From NCBI RefSeq assembly GCF_003330725.1, contig NZ_CP030840.1, forward strand, positions 1,302,001 through 1,366,000: a stretch of 64,000 nucleotides of DNA, written 5' to 3'. This DNA is from Acidisarcina polymorpha (GTDB lineage Bacteria; Acidobacteriota; Terriglobia; Terriglobales; Acidobacteriaceae). The first letter of the stretch is position 1; the number at the start of each line of letters is the position of its first letter. Made by a program: the position numbers and the translations under genes. Shown in pieces: positions 44,458 to 52,773 of this stretch. The notes beneath the pieces are model-generated. The model did no database searches. It saw only the letters and a program-made list of their open reading frames with translations, and was not told where the DNA came from.

Positions 44458-45776
44458 AGCGTCAGGAGCCCTTCTGGAGGGCAGTTGCGCGGATCGCCGC
44501 CTTCCGGGGTCCAGGCCACGCGGCCGTCTTCGTCGTAGAAGGTCTCGGCGAGATTCGGCCCATCCAGCTGCAAGACTGCAAATCCATTCAATACGCGAAG
44601 CTTGTTTTCAGGATCGTTCGCGGAGCAGGTCTCGAACCATGCCACGCGGGCGTCGTTCTGCAGCTCGTTCGCGAATCCCCACGGCAACGCTCCGTGACCG
44701 ATGCAGCGGCAAAGCGTTCCATTCGCCAATGGCTTGTAGGCGATGCCGGCGTGAACGTGCCCCCAGAACCAGTAGGCCGGTGGAACAGTGCCTTCAAACG
44801 CGCTGCTCACTTCGGTGGACAGCCTCAACGGAATCGGCGATTGGATTCCGGTCTCGGGAATGCCATTGTGATGAGTCAAGAGGATGACCTTCTTGTTCTC
44901 TTGAGCTGCTCGCTGAGCCAAGCTGCGCAAGAAGGGAAGCTGAGCACTGTCTCCCAAAGAACCATCCAGGTAGAGCGTTAAGACATCGGCGTGGTAGGCC
45001 GAATCGAGGCCAATGATCATCCAGTTGGAGTTCTCCAAAGCGAAGAAGCTATAAGGCGATTGATAGGTATTGAAGACCGGGCCGCCCACGACCTCGTTGA
45101 AGTAGGGGCCGCCGCCGCAATACATGTCATGGTTGGAGTTCAAGGCAAACGACCCAAAGGAGCCTCGAGGCCAGATGCTGGTAAACCGGCTGCTCTGCTC
45201 AGCGCTCGTGCCAGCGTAATAGACGTCGCCGAGATGAATGGTGATATGGGGATTGAGGCGGGGTATGAACTTCGAAATCTTGGTGCTCGGCGAGTCGCCT
45301 GCGCCGAAATTGCCAGTCCCGAAATCGCTCACCATCGCGATCGTAACTACGTCCGGAATAAGGACGGGATTCGGCGCGCCTGGCGGAAACGGATGTTTGT
45401 GCAACAGGTTCTCGAGCCATACGGTCCCCGAAAGCAGCTCCCAGAATGGATCGAACTCCTGGAATTTTCCGGTGCCCAGGATCTCGCCCCGGGGACCCAC
45501 CCCACCCCGGCCGGCTTCGCCTGATTGCTGAAGGAGTCGCTGATTGTGCCCATCCCAATCTCCAATCAGGAAACTCTTCAGCCGCAAAAGCGGACGGAAT
45601 CTGGGTTGAGCGAGTTGGCCGGTCTTCAGGTAATCGCCGAGTTGTCCGTGGGCCTCGTCCAGCATGGGCTTGAGCCTTGCCTGTTCCTCGGTTGGCAACG
45701 CGTTCCAGGCGGCTTTCATTCGTGCGATGCACTCTTCTCGTTGCGCGGCAGTCAAAAGGGTCACGGTTGCATCCAT
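44454..45776 (-). CDS. Calcineurin-like metallophosphoesterase
   Basis: This is a 440-aa cytoplasmic protein (no signal) with a helical N-terminal part of about 120 residues and then the phosphoesterase fold. Metal motifs are DFGTGNFG, HLGDVYYAG, NSNHDMY, LTHHNGI and FWGHVHAG. ATG 45776 is used; the frame open to 45869 has no ribosome site and overlaps the leuS upstream region. It is only distantly similar to the phosphoesterase at 19.9-21.3 kb. It converges with lipA and diverges from leuS. Substrate is unknown. Confidence 0.85.
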   Translation of the reverse strand: MDATVTLLTAAQREECIARMKAAWNALPTEEQARLKPMLDEAHGQLGDYLKTGQLAQPRFRPLLRLKSFLIGDWDGHNQRLLQQSGEAGRGGVGPRGEILGTGKFQEFDPFWELLSGTVWLENLLHKHPFPPGAPNPVLIPDVVTIAMVSDFGTGNFGAGDSPSTKISKFIPRLNPHITIHLGDVYYAGTSAEQSSRFTSIWPRGSFGSFALNSNHDMYCGGGPYFNEVVGGPVFNTYQSPYSFFALENSNWMIIGLDSAYHADVLTLYLDGSLGDSAQLPFLRSLAQRAAQENKKVILLTHHNGIPETGIQSPIPLRLSTEVSSAFEGTVPPAYWFWGHVHAGIAYKPLANGTLCRCIGHGALPWGFANELQNDARVAWFETCSANDPENKLRVLNGFAVLQLDGPNLAETFYDEDGRVAWTPEGGDPRNCPPEGLLTL

Positions 45777-45925
45777 CCTGAGAGTTTGGCACGGTTCCTT
45801 CCGGCCTATTCTTTTCCTCGCGCGTGAAAGGCCAATGAACCCGGTATCTTTCCTGCAGCCTCCACCCAAGGTTGCCTGAACGCCGGGAATCCCGCACGCC
45901 CGCCACGTTTACAATCAAGACAGCC

Positions 45926-48628
45926 ATGTCTGTCCCCACCAACACCGACGAAACTGCTGTCGCCGTGTCGACAGCTGCCGCGCCGGAGCCCGAGCGCGAG
46001 CAGCGCTACACTCCTGCCGAGATCGAGCCGCGCTGGCAGCAGCGCTGGGCTGAACAGCCGGAACTCTACGTCGCCGAGCCGCATTCTACTGGCAAGCCGA
46101 AATATTATGTGCTGGAAATGCTGCCCTATCCCTCAGGGCAGCTACACATGGGTCACGTCCGCAACTATGCGATTGGCGATGCGTTGGCGCGGTACATGTG
46201 GATGCGCGGGCACAACGTCCTGCACCCGATGGGCTGGGACGCGTTCGGCCTGCCCGCCGAAAACGCCGCGCTCAAAAACAACACGCCTCCCCGCGAATGG
46301 ACGCTATCGAATATCGCCGCGATGAAGCGCCAGATGGAGCGCCTCGGCCTCAGCTATGACTGGCAGACCGAAGTCACCACCTGTCTGCCCGACTACTACC
46401 GCTGGAACCAATGGTTCTTCCTGCGCATGTACGAGCGCGGCCTTGCGTACAGGAAAAAGAGCAAGGTAAATTGGTGCCCGCAATGCGCCACCGTGCTCGC
46501 GAATGAACAAGTAATCGACGGTTGCTGCTGGCGGCATGAAGACCAGATCGTGGAACAGCGCGACCTGGAACAATGGTTTCTTCGCACTACCAATTACGCG
46601 CAAGAGCTGCTCGACGGCCTCGACAAGCTGCCGGAATGGCCGGAAAAAGTTCGCACCATGCAGCGTAACTGGATAGGACGCAGCGAAGGGGCGACCGTCG
46701 AGTTTGCCGTCGATCCGTCCACTCTCGAGGAGAGCAATGCCGACCAGGCCTTGGAAGAGAAGGTCGAGCATCGTCCCGGACACACCTTGAAGCCGGCCGC
46801 TGAACCGGTCGCCGGTGCCGTGGGATCGGCTACGAATGCAGCGGCTACGGAGAAGATCGCGGTCTTCACCACTCGCATTGACACGATCTTCGGCGCGACC
46901 AGCCTGCAACTTGCACCGGAGCATCCGATCGTTGCCGAGTTCGCGGCCAAAGACAGCAAACTTGCAACCCACGTCGCCACGTTGATCGAGCAGCAGGCCA
47001 GGGCACGCGAATCGGATGACATCGGGGCCATCGATAAGCACGGCGCGTTCACCGGTCACTACGCAATCAATCCTTTCAGTGGTGAGCGTATCCCTATCTG
47101 GGTGGCGAACTACGTTCTCTCCGGGTACGGGACCGGCGCGATCATGTCGGTACCCGCTCACGATGAGCGCGATTATGAGTTTGCCAATAAATACGATCTC
47201 GAAGTACGCATCGTAGTTCTGCCGCGCCGGGTGGGCGAGCCCCCTGCCGCCGGCGACGCCGAAGCTCCCTTGCTGCCCTACACCGAAGAAGACAGTCTGC
47301 TCATCAACTCCGGCGAGTTCAACTCGCTCGGCTGCCAGGAAGCTCGGCGCAAAATGGCTGCATATGCCGAGGAGCATGGCTTCGGCAAGACCACGGTCAC
47401 CTTCCGGTTACGAGACTGGGGCGTCAGCCGCCAACGTTACTGGGGTACGCCAATCCCCATGCTTTACTGCGAGAAGGACGGCATCGTCCCGGTGCCAGAG
47501 GACCAGTTACCCATCCTGCTGCCCGAGCAGGTCGAGATCACCCAACAGGGCGGTTCTCCGCTTGCGAACGTCCCCGATTTCGTCAACGCCACCTGCCCGA
47601 AATGCGGCGGCCCGGCAAGGCGAGAGACCGATACGATGGACACCTTTGTCGACTCGTCCTGGTATTTCTATCGCTATACGAGCGCGAAAGAGAACAAGGC
47701 TCCCTTCGACTCCGATGCCGTATCCTACTGGTTTCCCATCGACCAGTACATCGGCGGCGTCGAACATGCCATTCTGCACCTCATATATTCGCGTTTCTGG
47801 ACGAAGGTCATGCGCGATATGGGACTCATCCAGAACGATGAGCCCGCCACCCGCCTTTTCACTCAAGGCATGGTCATCAAAGACAAGGCAAAGATGTCGA
47901 AGTCCAAGGGCAATGTCGTCTCCCCTGACGACATGATCGCCCGCTATGGCGCCGACGCTACACGGATGTACTCGCTCTTTGCCGCGCCGCCGGATCGCGA
48001 CCTCGACTGGCAAGAAGATGGAGTCGCCGGCGTCAGCCGCTTCCTCGCTAAGGTTTACCGCTTTGTAACCCGCTACGCGGAGACGCCTGCCTCCAAAGGA
48101 CAAGCGTCCGCTCCAAATTCGAAAACGTCACAGGCGTTGTTACGGAAGCTGCACCAGACAATCCGTCAGATCACTCTCGACTTCGATGAGCGCTGGCATT
48201 TCAACACTTGCATTGCCGCATTGATGAAGTTGATGAACGATCTCGTTGCTGCCGAGCCTGAAATTGAGGCGGGAGTAGTGCCCGGCGAGGTGCTGGCTCA
48301 GATTCTCAATCCGATGGTGTTGCTGTTGGCGCCGTTTGCTCCGTACCTGGCCGCGGAACTCTGGGGGCAGTTGGGCAACGAAGACCCTATCCTGCGTCAC
48401 CCCTGGCCTGTCTATGAGGAAGCGCTCGCTCGCGAAGACGAGATCGAAATTCCGGTGCAGGTGAACGGCAAGTTGCGATCGGTGATTCGGGTTGCTGCGG
48501 AAATCTCCCAGGAGGCGCTTCGGGATGCGGCGCTGGCGGATGAAAAAGTCCAACACTTCCTGCAAGGCAAGCAGGTCATCAAGGTCATTATCGTCCCGGG
48601 TAAGCTCGTCAACCTGCTGGTGAAGTAG
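45926..48628 (+). CDS. leuS: Leucyl-tRNA synthetase
   Basis: This is a 900-aa class Ia synthetase charging tRNA-Leu. HMGHVRNY is the HIGH motif and KMSKSKGN the KMSKS loop. The CP1 editing domain is intact (GTGAIMSVPAHDERDYEFA with the conserved Asp). An insert of roughly 40 Ala/Glu-rich residues (after FAVDPSTLEES) at the editing-domain entrance is longer than in E. coli. ATG 45926 is preferred to the one at 45872. It is followed without a gap by two membrane-protein genes. Confidence 0.97.
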   Translation: MSVPTNTDETAVAVSTAAAPEPEREQRYTPAEIEPRWQQRWAEQPELYVAEPHSTGKPKYYVLEMLPYPSGQLHMGHVRNYAIGDALARYMWMRGHNVLHPMGWDAFGLPAENAALKNNTPPREWTLSNIAAMKRQMERLGLSYDWQTEVTTCLPDYYRWNQWFFLRMYERGLAYRKKSKVNWCPQCATVLANEQVIDGCCWRHEDQIVEQRDLEQWFLRTTNYAQELLDGLDKLPEWPEKVRTMQRNWIGRSEGATVEFAVDPSTLEESNADQALEEKVEHRPGHTLKPAAEPVAGAVGSATNAAATEKIAVFTTRIDTIFGATSLQLAPEHPIVAEFAAKDSKLATHVATLIEQQARARESDDIGAIDKHGAFTGHYAINPFSGERIPIWVANYVLSGYGTGAIMSVPAHDERDYEFANKYDLEVRIVVLPRRVGEPPAAGDAEAPLLPYTEEDSLLINSGEFNSLGCQEARRKMAAYAEEHGFGKTTVTFRLRDWGVSRQRYWGTPIPMLYCEKDGIVPVPEDQLPILLPEQVEITQQGGSPLANVPDFVNATCPKCGGPARRETDTMDTFVDSSWYFYRYTSAKENKAPFDSDAVSYWFPIDQYIGGVEHAILHLIYSRFWTKVMRDMGLIQNDEPATRLFTQGMVIKDKAKMSKSKGNVVSPDDMIARYGADATRMYSLFAAPPDRDLDWQEDGVAGVSRFLAKVYRFVTRYAETPASKGQASAPNSKTSQALLRKLHQTIRQITLDFDERWHFNTCIAALMKLMNDLVAAEPEIEAGVVPGEVLAQILNPMVLLLAPFAPYLAAELWGQLGNEDPILRHPWPVYEEALAREDEIEIPVQVNGKLRSVIRVAAEISQEALRDAALADEKVQHFLQGKQVIKVIIVPGKLVNLLVK

Positions 48629-48631
48629 TCG

Positions 48632-49555
48632 ATGCCGACGCAGCCGACTGCTTCGCCTGCCGCTTCTTTATCGGGTCGTCTCCGCGGCACGCAATCGCTG
48701 GTGCAGATCTTTGGCTATTGCTGGTCACACCCGGCGCTTCTGCTGATTGAGCTGGCCTGGCGGTGGAGTTACGGCGCGCTTGCTTTGCTATTGATGTATT
48801 ACGAAGGCTCTCGCCTGTTGGCGTCAGTTCCGCTCGCGCCGACCGGGGTCTATGAATTCTCGCTGCAGGATACCGATCGCGCGACGGTGATCATTGCGAA
48901 TGTATGGTCAGTTCTCACGCCGCCGCTATTTCATCTCTTGATTTGGCTGGCGCCGCTGTTGGGCTTTGGCTGGGCGCTCGCCTCTGGGATCGGCCGCAGC
49001 TATGTCTTGTGCCGTTACGCGCCTGATCTCCCGTTTCGTCCAAGAGCTCTGATCCTCCTCCAACTCCTTCGGGTACTCGCTTTGGGGGGAAGTTTTGTCG
49101 CCTGGTTCGCTGCAATTCAATGGTCGGCGAACACCACCTTGTCGGGCGAGTCCCCAAACCTCGTTCTTTATTTCGCGCTGGTCATCTGCATTTCCCTGGG
49201 GATCTTCACGTTTTGGGCATTGGTCAGCTGGGTTTTCTCAGTCGCCCCGCTGCTCGCCTTGCTGGAGCACAAAACCGCGGCGGCCAGCCTGGCGCGCAGC
49301 CTAAGGTTAGGGCCTCTCTCCGGCAAGCTGGTCGAGGTCAACCTGGTCCTTGGTATTGTGAAGCTGGCTCTGGTCGTCTTAGCCATGGTCTTTTCGGCTA
49401 CGCCGCTTCCTTTCTCTTCGGTGATGGCTGGCACTCCGCTGTACTTGTGGTGGGCCGGTGTGACGGTCGCCTATCTGGCTGCCTCCGATTTCTTTCAGGT
49501 CGCGCGCCTGGTGGCGTTTATTCGCTTCTGGCGAATCTATGATGAGGCTCCATGA
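48632..49555 (+). CDS. Polytopic membrane protein of unknown function
   Basis: This is a 307-aa protein with about six or seven transmembrane helices spread along its length (for example LLLIELAWRWSYGALALLLM, LWWAGVTVAYLAA). It begins three bases after the leuS stop and overlaps the next gene by four bases, so it belongs to the leuS transcript. The family is not recognised. There are no catalytic motifs in the loops. Confidence 0.78.
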   Translation: MPTQPTASPAASLSGRLRGTQSLVQIFGYCWSHPALLLIELAWRWSYGALALLLMYYEGSRLLASVPLAPTGVYEFSLQDTDRATVIIANVWSVLTPPLFHLLIWLAPLLGFGWALASGIGRSYVLCRYAPDLPFRPRALILLQLLRVLALGGSFVAWFAAIQWSANTTLSGESPNLVLYFALVICISLGIFTFWALVSWVFSVAPLLALLEHKTAAASLARSLRLGPLSGKLVEVNLVLGIVKLALVVLAMVFSATPLPFSSVMAGTPLYLWWAGVTVAYLAASDFFQVARLVAFIRFWRIYDEAP

Positions 49556-49776
49556 AGAACGGCGTCAGCGGCAGGGTACTTCTCGGTGTTGTGCTGATCG
49601 CCGCGGGCGCGGCCGTCCTGCTCTTGGGGAAGATCCGTCTGCCTTTTGGCCGCTTGCCGGGCGATTTTGCTTACCGCGGCAGGAATTTCTCTTTCTACTT
49701 CCCGGTTGCAAGTTCCATCGTGATCAGCATCGTGTTGACGCTCTTCTTCTACCTGCTCTCCCGGTTTAAACGCTAG
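49552..49776 (+). CDS. DUF2905-like small membrane protein
   Basis: This is a 74-aa protein with two transmembrane helices flanking a short loop that reads LPFGRLPGDFAYRGRNFSFYFP, cut here only by description. The G-R-L-P-G-D pattern between two helices is that of the DUF2905 family found next to DNA-processing or translation genes in many bacteria. The start overlaps the upstream stop (ATGA). Function is unknown. Confidence 0.85.
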   Translation: MKNGVSGRVLLGVVLIAAGAAVLLLGKIRLPFGRLPGDFAYRGRNFSFYFPVASSIVISIVLTLFFYLLSRFKR

Positions 49777-49932
49777 AGCAGCGTTCGCCGATACCCTTTT
49801 CCCACAGGCGGTCCAGCCCTGAAAGGTCTCCTAACAAATCGCATCCACTCTGATTTCCTCGCTTGCGCGAGCCTGTCCTGAAGCCGCGTTGCAAAACTGT
49901 AAACTGAACCCTACCCGGTCACCTGCACGCCT

Positions 49933-50655
49933 ATGAAATTGCCTATCCTGCTTGGAACGCTCGCCGCTCTCGCCGACATATTCGGCGGTCTTCTGCTGGT
50001 CCGGCGGAACTGGGAAAAACGATATCTCCGTTACTTTGTCGCGCTCGGGGCGGGGTTCATGATGGCAGCCGCGTTCCTGGAGATGCTTCCGGAAAGCTTC
50101 AAGCTCTCCATTAATTGGGCTCCGGTCCTGGTGCTGGCCGGCTATTGCGCTATTCATCTACTCGAGCATACGATTACGCCCCATTTTCATTTTGGTGAGG
50201 AGACTCATCACGACGAGTTCCTTACCCGGCATACTGGCAACTCGGTGGCGTTTGGCCTGGCCGTTCATGCACTCTTCGACGGAGTGGCGATCGGCTCGGG
50301 ATTTGTTTTGTCGAATTGGTTGGGCTGGATCATCTTTCTCGCCATCTTCCTGCACAAAATCCCAGAGGGATTTACGGTGGCCTCGGTGATGGTCGCCAGT
50401 GGCCGGAGCCGGACGAATGCTTTCTATTCGGCGGTTCTGTTGGCCGCCGCTACCCTGGCAGGAGTTTTGGTGATCAGTTTGCTCCCGAGCTGGGTGCGGT
50501 TCGGCCTTCCGGTCTCCGCCGGCGTTGCCATTTATGTGGCCGCCACCGACCTGGTTCCCGAAGTCAACCGCGAGCCGGGCATTCGGATGGCGCTGGTGTT
50601 TTTCCTGGGCGTGGTCGTCTTCTTTCTGCTGCGCCTGCTCGCGCCTTCGATCTAA
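49933..50655 (+). CDS. ZIP-family metal transporter
   Basis: This is a 240-aa inner-membrane transporter for Zn or related divalent metals, with about seven or eight transmembrane helices. The intramembrane metal-site motifs are HALFDGVAIGSG in helix 4 and HKIPEGFTVAS in helix 5. A His-rich cytoplasmic loop (HTITPHFHFGEETHH) lies between helices 3 and 4. It is a single gene and together with the CDF exporter at 27.8 kb gives import and export routes for metals. Direction of transport is inferred from the family. Confidence 0.92.
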   Translation: MKLPILLGTLAALADIFGGLLLVRRNWEKRYLRYFVALGAGFMMAAAFLEMLPESFKLSINWAPVLVLAGYCAIHLLEHTITPHFHFGEETHHDEFLTRHTGNSVAFGLAVHALFDGVAIGSGFVLSNWLGWIIFLAIFLHKIPEGFTVASVMVASGRSRTNAFYSAVLLAAATLAGVLVISLLPSWVRFGLPVSAGVAIYVAATDLVPEVNREPGIRMALVFFLGVVVFFLLRLLAPSI

Positions 50656-50826
50656 GCCGTGTGCCAGTAAATGGACTCACGGTGCGGCTCCGCAAACGGG
50701 CGCCATAAAGTGGGTAAGTAAGAAGATCAGCCAAGTGAAAAGACTAGGCAAGTCAAACTGTCCCGAATCGCTACTCGAAAAAGTCTCCTGCTTGGTGCAG
50801 AATGTCGGCCTTGGTATCATCGGGTT

Positions 50827-51096
50827 ATGACCACAGTCGAGGTTCTCTTCCGCTACGAACGTCATCCCTCAGAGGCAGCGATGATCGCTCTCGGCAATAT
50901 GAGCGAGATTTATGGAATTCGACGGGTCACGATCAATGAGGCATGGCAAACAATTCGCATCGAGTACGACGCGACCCGCTTGAACGCAGCGACGGTCGGT
51001 CAACTGTTGCGCCGCGCAGGCATCAGTGTCAGCGAAGAGTTGCCGCCACTGCCGCAGCTTGATCAGCCAGCATCACAACCGGCTCCCGCGAAATAA
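50827..51096 (+). CDS. Small HMA-like ferredoxin-fold protein
   Basis: This is an 89-aa soluble protein whose beta-alpha-beta pattern (TVEVLFRYER, a helix, VTINEAWQTIRIEYD, then a helix with LLRRAGISV) resembles a heavy-metal-associated fold, but the CxxC metal motif is absent. A short Pro/Gln/Ala tail follows. It lies 171 bp after the ZIP transporter and may be transcribed with it. Function is unknown. Confidence 0.6.
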   Translation: MTTVEVLFRYERHPSEAAMIALGNMSEIYGIRRVTINEAWQTIRIEYDATRLNAATVGQLLRRAGISVSEELPPLPQLDQPASQPAPAK

Positions 51097-51217
51097 CTGG
51101 TTTTCTCTCCTCGCGTTTCGATTTCATCCACTTCAGCCGGATTGAGAACGAAAGCCCTCGGCCAGCCCTCTGGCAAATCGCCCTTTCTGCCGATAACCCA
51201 GCGAGGGCAGATATTTG

Positions 51218-52483
51218 ATGAAGCCATTGGACAATGCGGGGACGACTTCATTACCTATGAACTCGTCACCTCATCGGCTTACGCGATTTCTCGCCAGACA
51301 GCCGATCCTCGACGTGCACCAGAAGATTGTCGCCTACGAATTGCTCTTCCGATCCGGATGGGACAATGTCTACGCAGGCGAAGATGACGACAGCACCCGG
51401 CAAATCCTGGATAACATCCTGGTGGTCGGCGCCCAAGGACTTTCGTCGAATACCCTGGCCTTTGTCAATTGCACTCGGGCAGCGCTGGTTGGGCATTTGG
51501 TAACACTTCTGCCGCCCGCATATACCGTGCTGGAAGTACTCGAGAGCATCGAGCCGGATCAGCAGGTCATCACTTCCTGCCGCGAGTTGAAGAAGATGGG
51601 GTATCGTCTCGCCCTGGACGATTTCTCTGATCGTCCCAATATGGCCCCGCTGGTTGAATTAGCGGACTACATCAAAGTAGACTTTCGTGCTTCGGGCGAG
51701 AAAGCCCGCCGAGCGATTCGATCCAACATACGCCACTGCCATGCAGCTTTGCTGGCCGAGAAGATTGAACAACAAGCGGAATTTGCGGTTGCCGTAGACG
51801 AGGGCTACGACCTTTTTCAGGGATATTTTTTTAGCCGCCCGGTCATTCTCGCGCGCGAGGAAGTTCCGCTGAACCGCATCAACGCCGCCGGTCTGCTTGC
51901 GGCCGTAGCGAAGCCGGTACTCGACCAGAAGGAGATCGAGCGACTGGTGATGGCCGATGCCCCACTCTGTTTCCGGCTGCTGCGATTAGCCAACTCACCA
52001 CTCTATGGCGTTCGGGACCGGGTGGACAGTGTTCGGCGCGCTCTTATCACGGTGGGTGAGGATGAGTTTCGCAAGCTGGTGACCGTGGCCGTCGCCGGCG
52101 CCTTGAGTAAGGACCGTCCCCACGCCCTCATCTGCCTCTCGCTACAACGAGCACGCTTTTGTGAGCTATTGGCCTTCCACTTAAAGGAAGATCCTTTCGA
52201 GCAATACCTTATGGGGCTGCTGTCTTTGCTGGACGCCATTTTGCAAGCTCCCATGACTTCGATCGTCGATCTTCTACCTCTTCGCCCAGCGGCAAGATCT
52301 GCTCTGCTTGGGGAATCGAATAGTACCGGGAGGGCGCTCTGCTTTGTGAAAGGGTATGAAACCGGGGACCTGTGTAGTGCGAACTCAGCGGAGTTAATAG
52401 CTCTTGGACCGACGGTGCTCAACGATATCTGCGCACAAGCGGGCGACTGGGCGGAAACTGCCCTGCGATCCACCGGCTCGTGA
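51218..52483 (+). CDS. EAL-HDOD (YuxH-type) signalling protein
   Basis: This is a 421-aa cytoplasmic protein with an EAL domain (about residues 15-220) followed by an HDOD domain (about 220-400). EAL hallmarks can be traced: YELLFR, VNCTRAAL, EVLES, ALDDFSD, IKVDF, AEKIEQ and QGYFFSRP. Most metal- and c-di-GMP-binding residues are kept, though DDFG is changed to DDFS and the following loop looks shortened. The HDOD part (APLCFRLLRLANSPLYG) lacks catalytic HD. It could bind or cleave c-di-GMP. The TTG codon before ATG 51218 could also start it. Confidence 0.88.
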   Translation: MKPLDNAGTTSLPMNSSPHRLTRFLARQPILDVHQKIVAYELLFRSGWDNVYAGEDDDSTRQILDNILVVGAQGLSSNTLAFVNCTRAALVGHLVTLLPPAYTVLEVLESIEPDQQVITSCRELKKMGYRLALDDFSDRPNMAPLVELADYIKVDFRASGEKARRAIRSNIRHCHAALLAEKIEQQAEFAVAVDEGYDLFQGYFFSRPVILAREEVPLNRINAAGLLAAVAKPVLDQKEIERLVMADAPLCFRLLRLANSPLYGVRDRVDSVRRALITVGEDEFRKLVTVAVAGALSKDRPHALICLSLQRARFCELLAFHLKEDPFEQYLMGLLSLLDAILQAPMTSIVDLLPLRPAARSALLGESNSTGRALCFVKGYETGDLCSANSAELIALGPTVLNDICAQAGDWAETALRSTGS

Positions 52484-52543
52484 GATTCGCGGGCATACTC
52501 CAATTGACGCGCCATTCCCGCATTGCTATCCTGAAATAGGCAT

Positions 52544-52620
52544 GCGCTCCTAGCTCAGCTGGATAGAGCAATTGGCTACGAACCAATAGGTCGGGGGTTC
52601 GAATCCCTCGGAGCGCACCA
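52544..52620 (+). tRNA. tRNA-Arg (anticodon ACG)
   Basis: The acceptor arms are GCGCTCC (52544-52550) and GGAGCGC (52610-52616), with discriminator A and an encoded CCA at 52618-52620. The anticodon stem ATTGG/CCAAT (52571-52575, 52583-52587) closes the loop CTACGAA, so the anticodon is ACG at 52578-52580, probably edited to ICG. The T-arm has GGTTCGAATCC. It reads CGU, CGC and CGA. No integrase or duplicated 3' end lies near, so it is not marking an island here. Confidence 0.97.
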
Positions 52621-52722
52621 CTCCCCTCAAGAAGCAATCCTGAACGCGGTCTTTTCCGCTCCAGATTTCCTGGAGTTGCGGGCTACCGGCCTGCCGTTTA
52701 CAGTGTGCGAATTTTATTTTCA

Positions 52723-52742
52723 TCTGTCATGATGATGTCAGA
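52723..52742. promoter_or_regulatory. Near-perfect palindrome upstream of the S10 peptidase
   Basis: TCTGTCAT (52723-52730) and ATGTCAGA (52735-52742) are inverted around GATG with one mismatch, 31 bp before the peptidase start. The position fits an operator or leader hairpin. Confidence 0.35.
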
Positions 52743-52773
52743 CCTTTCCCTTTCATAGATTTCGGAGAAAGCA

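Noticed and set aside
46304-47377. Long minus-strand frame inside leuS
   Set aside because: It lies wholly within a conserved synthetase gene and has no start signals or domain features.
52544-52773. tRNA-Arg as an integration site
   Set aside because: No integrase, no repeat of the tRNA 3' end and ordinary genes on both sides.
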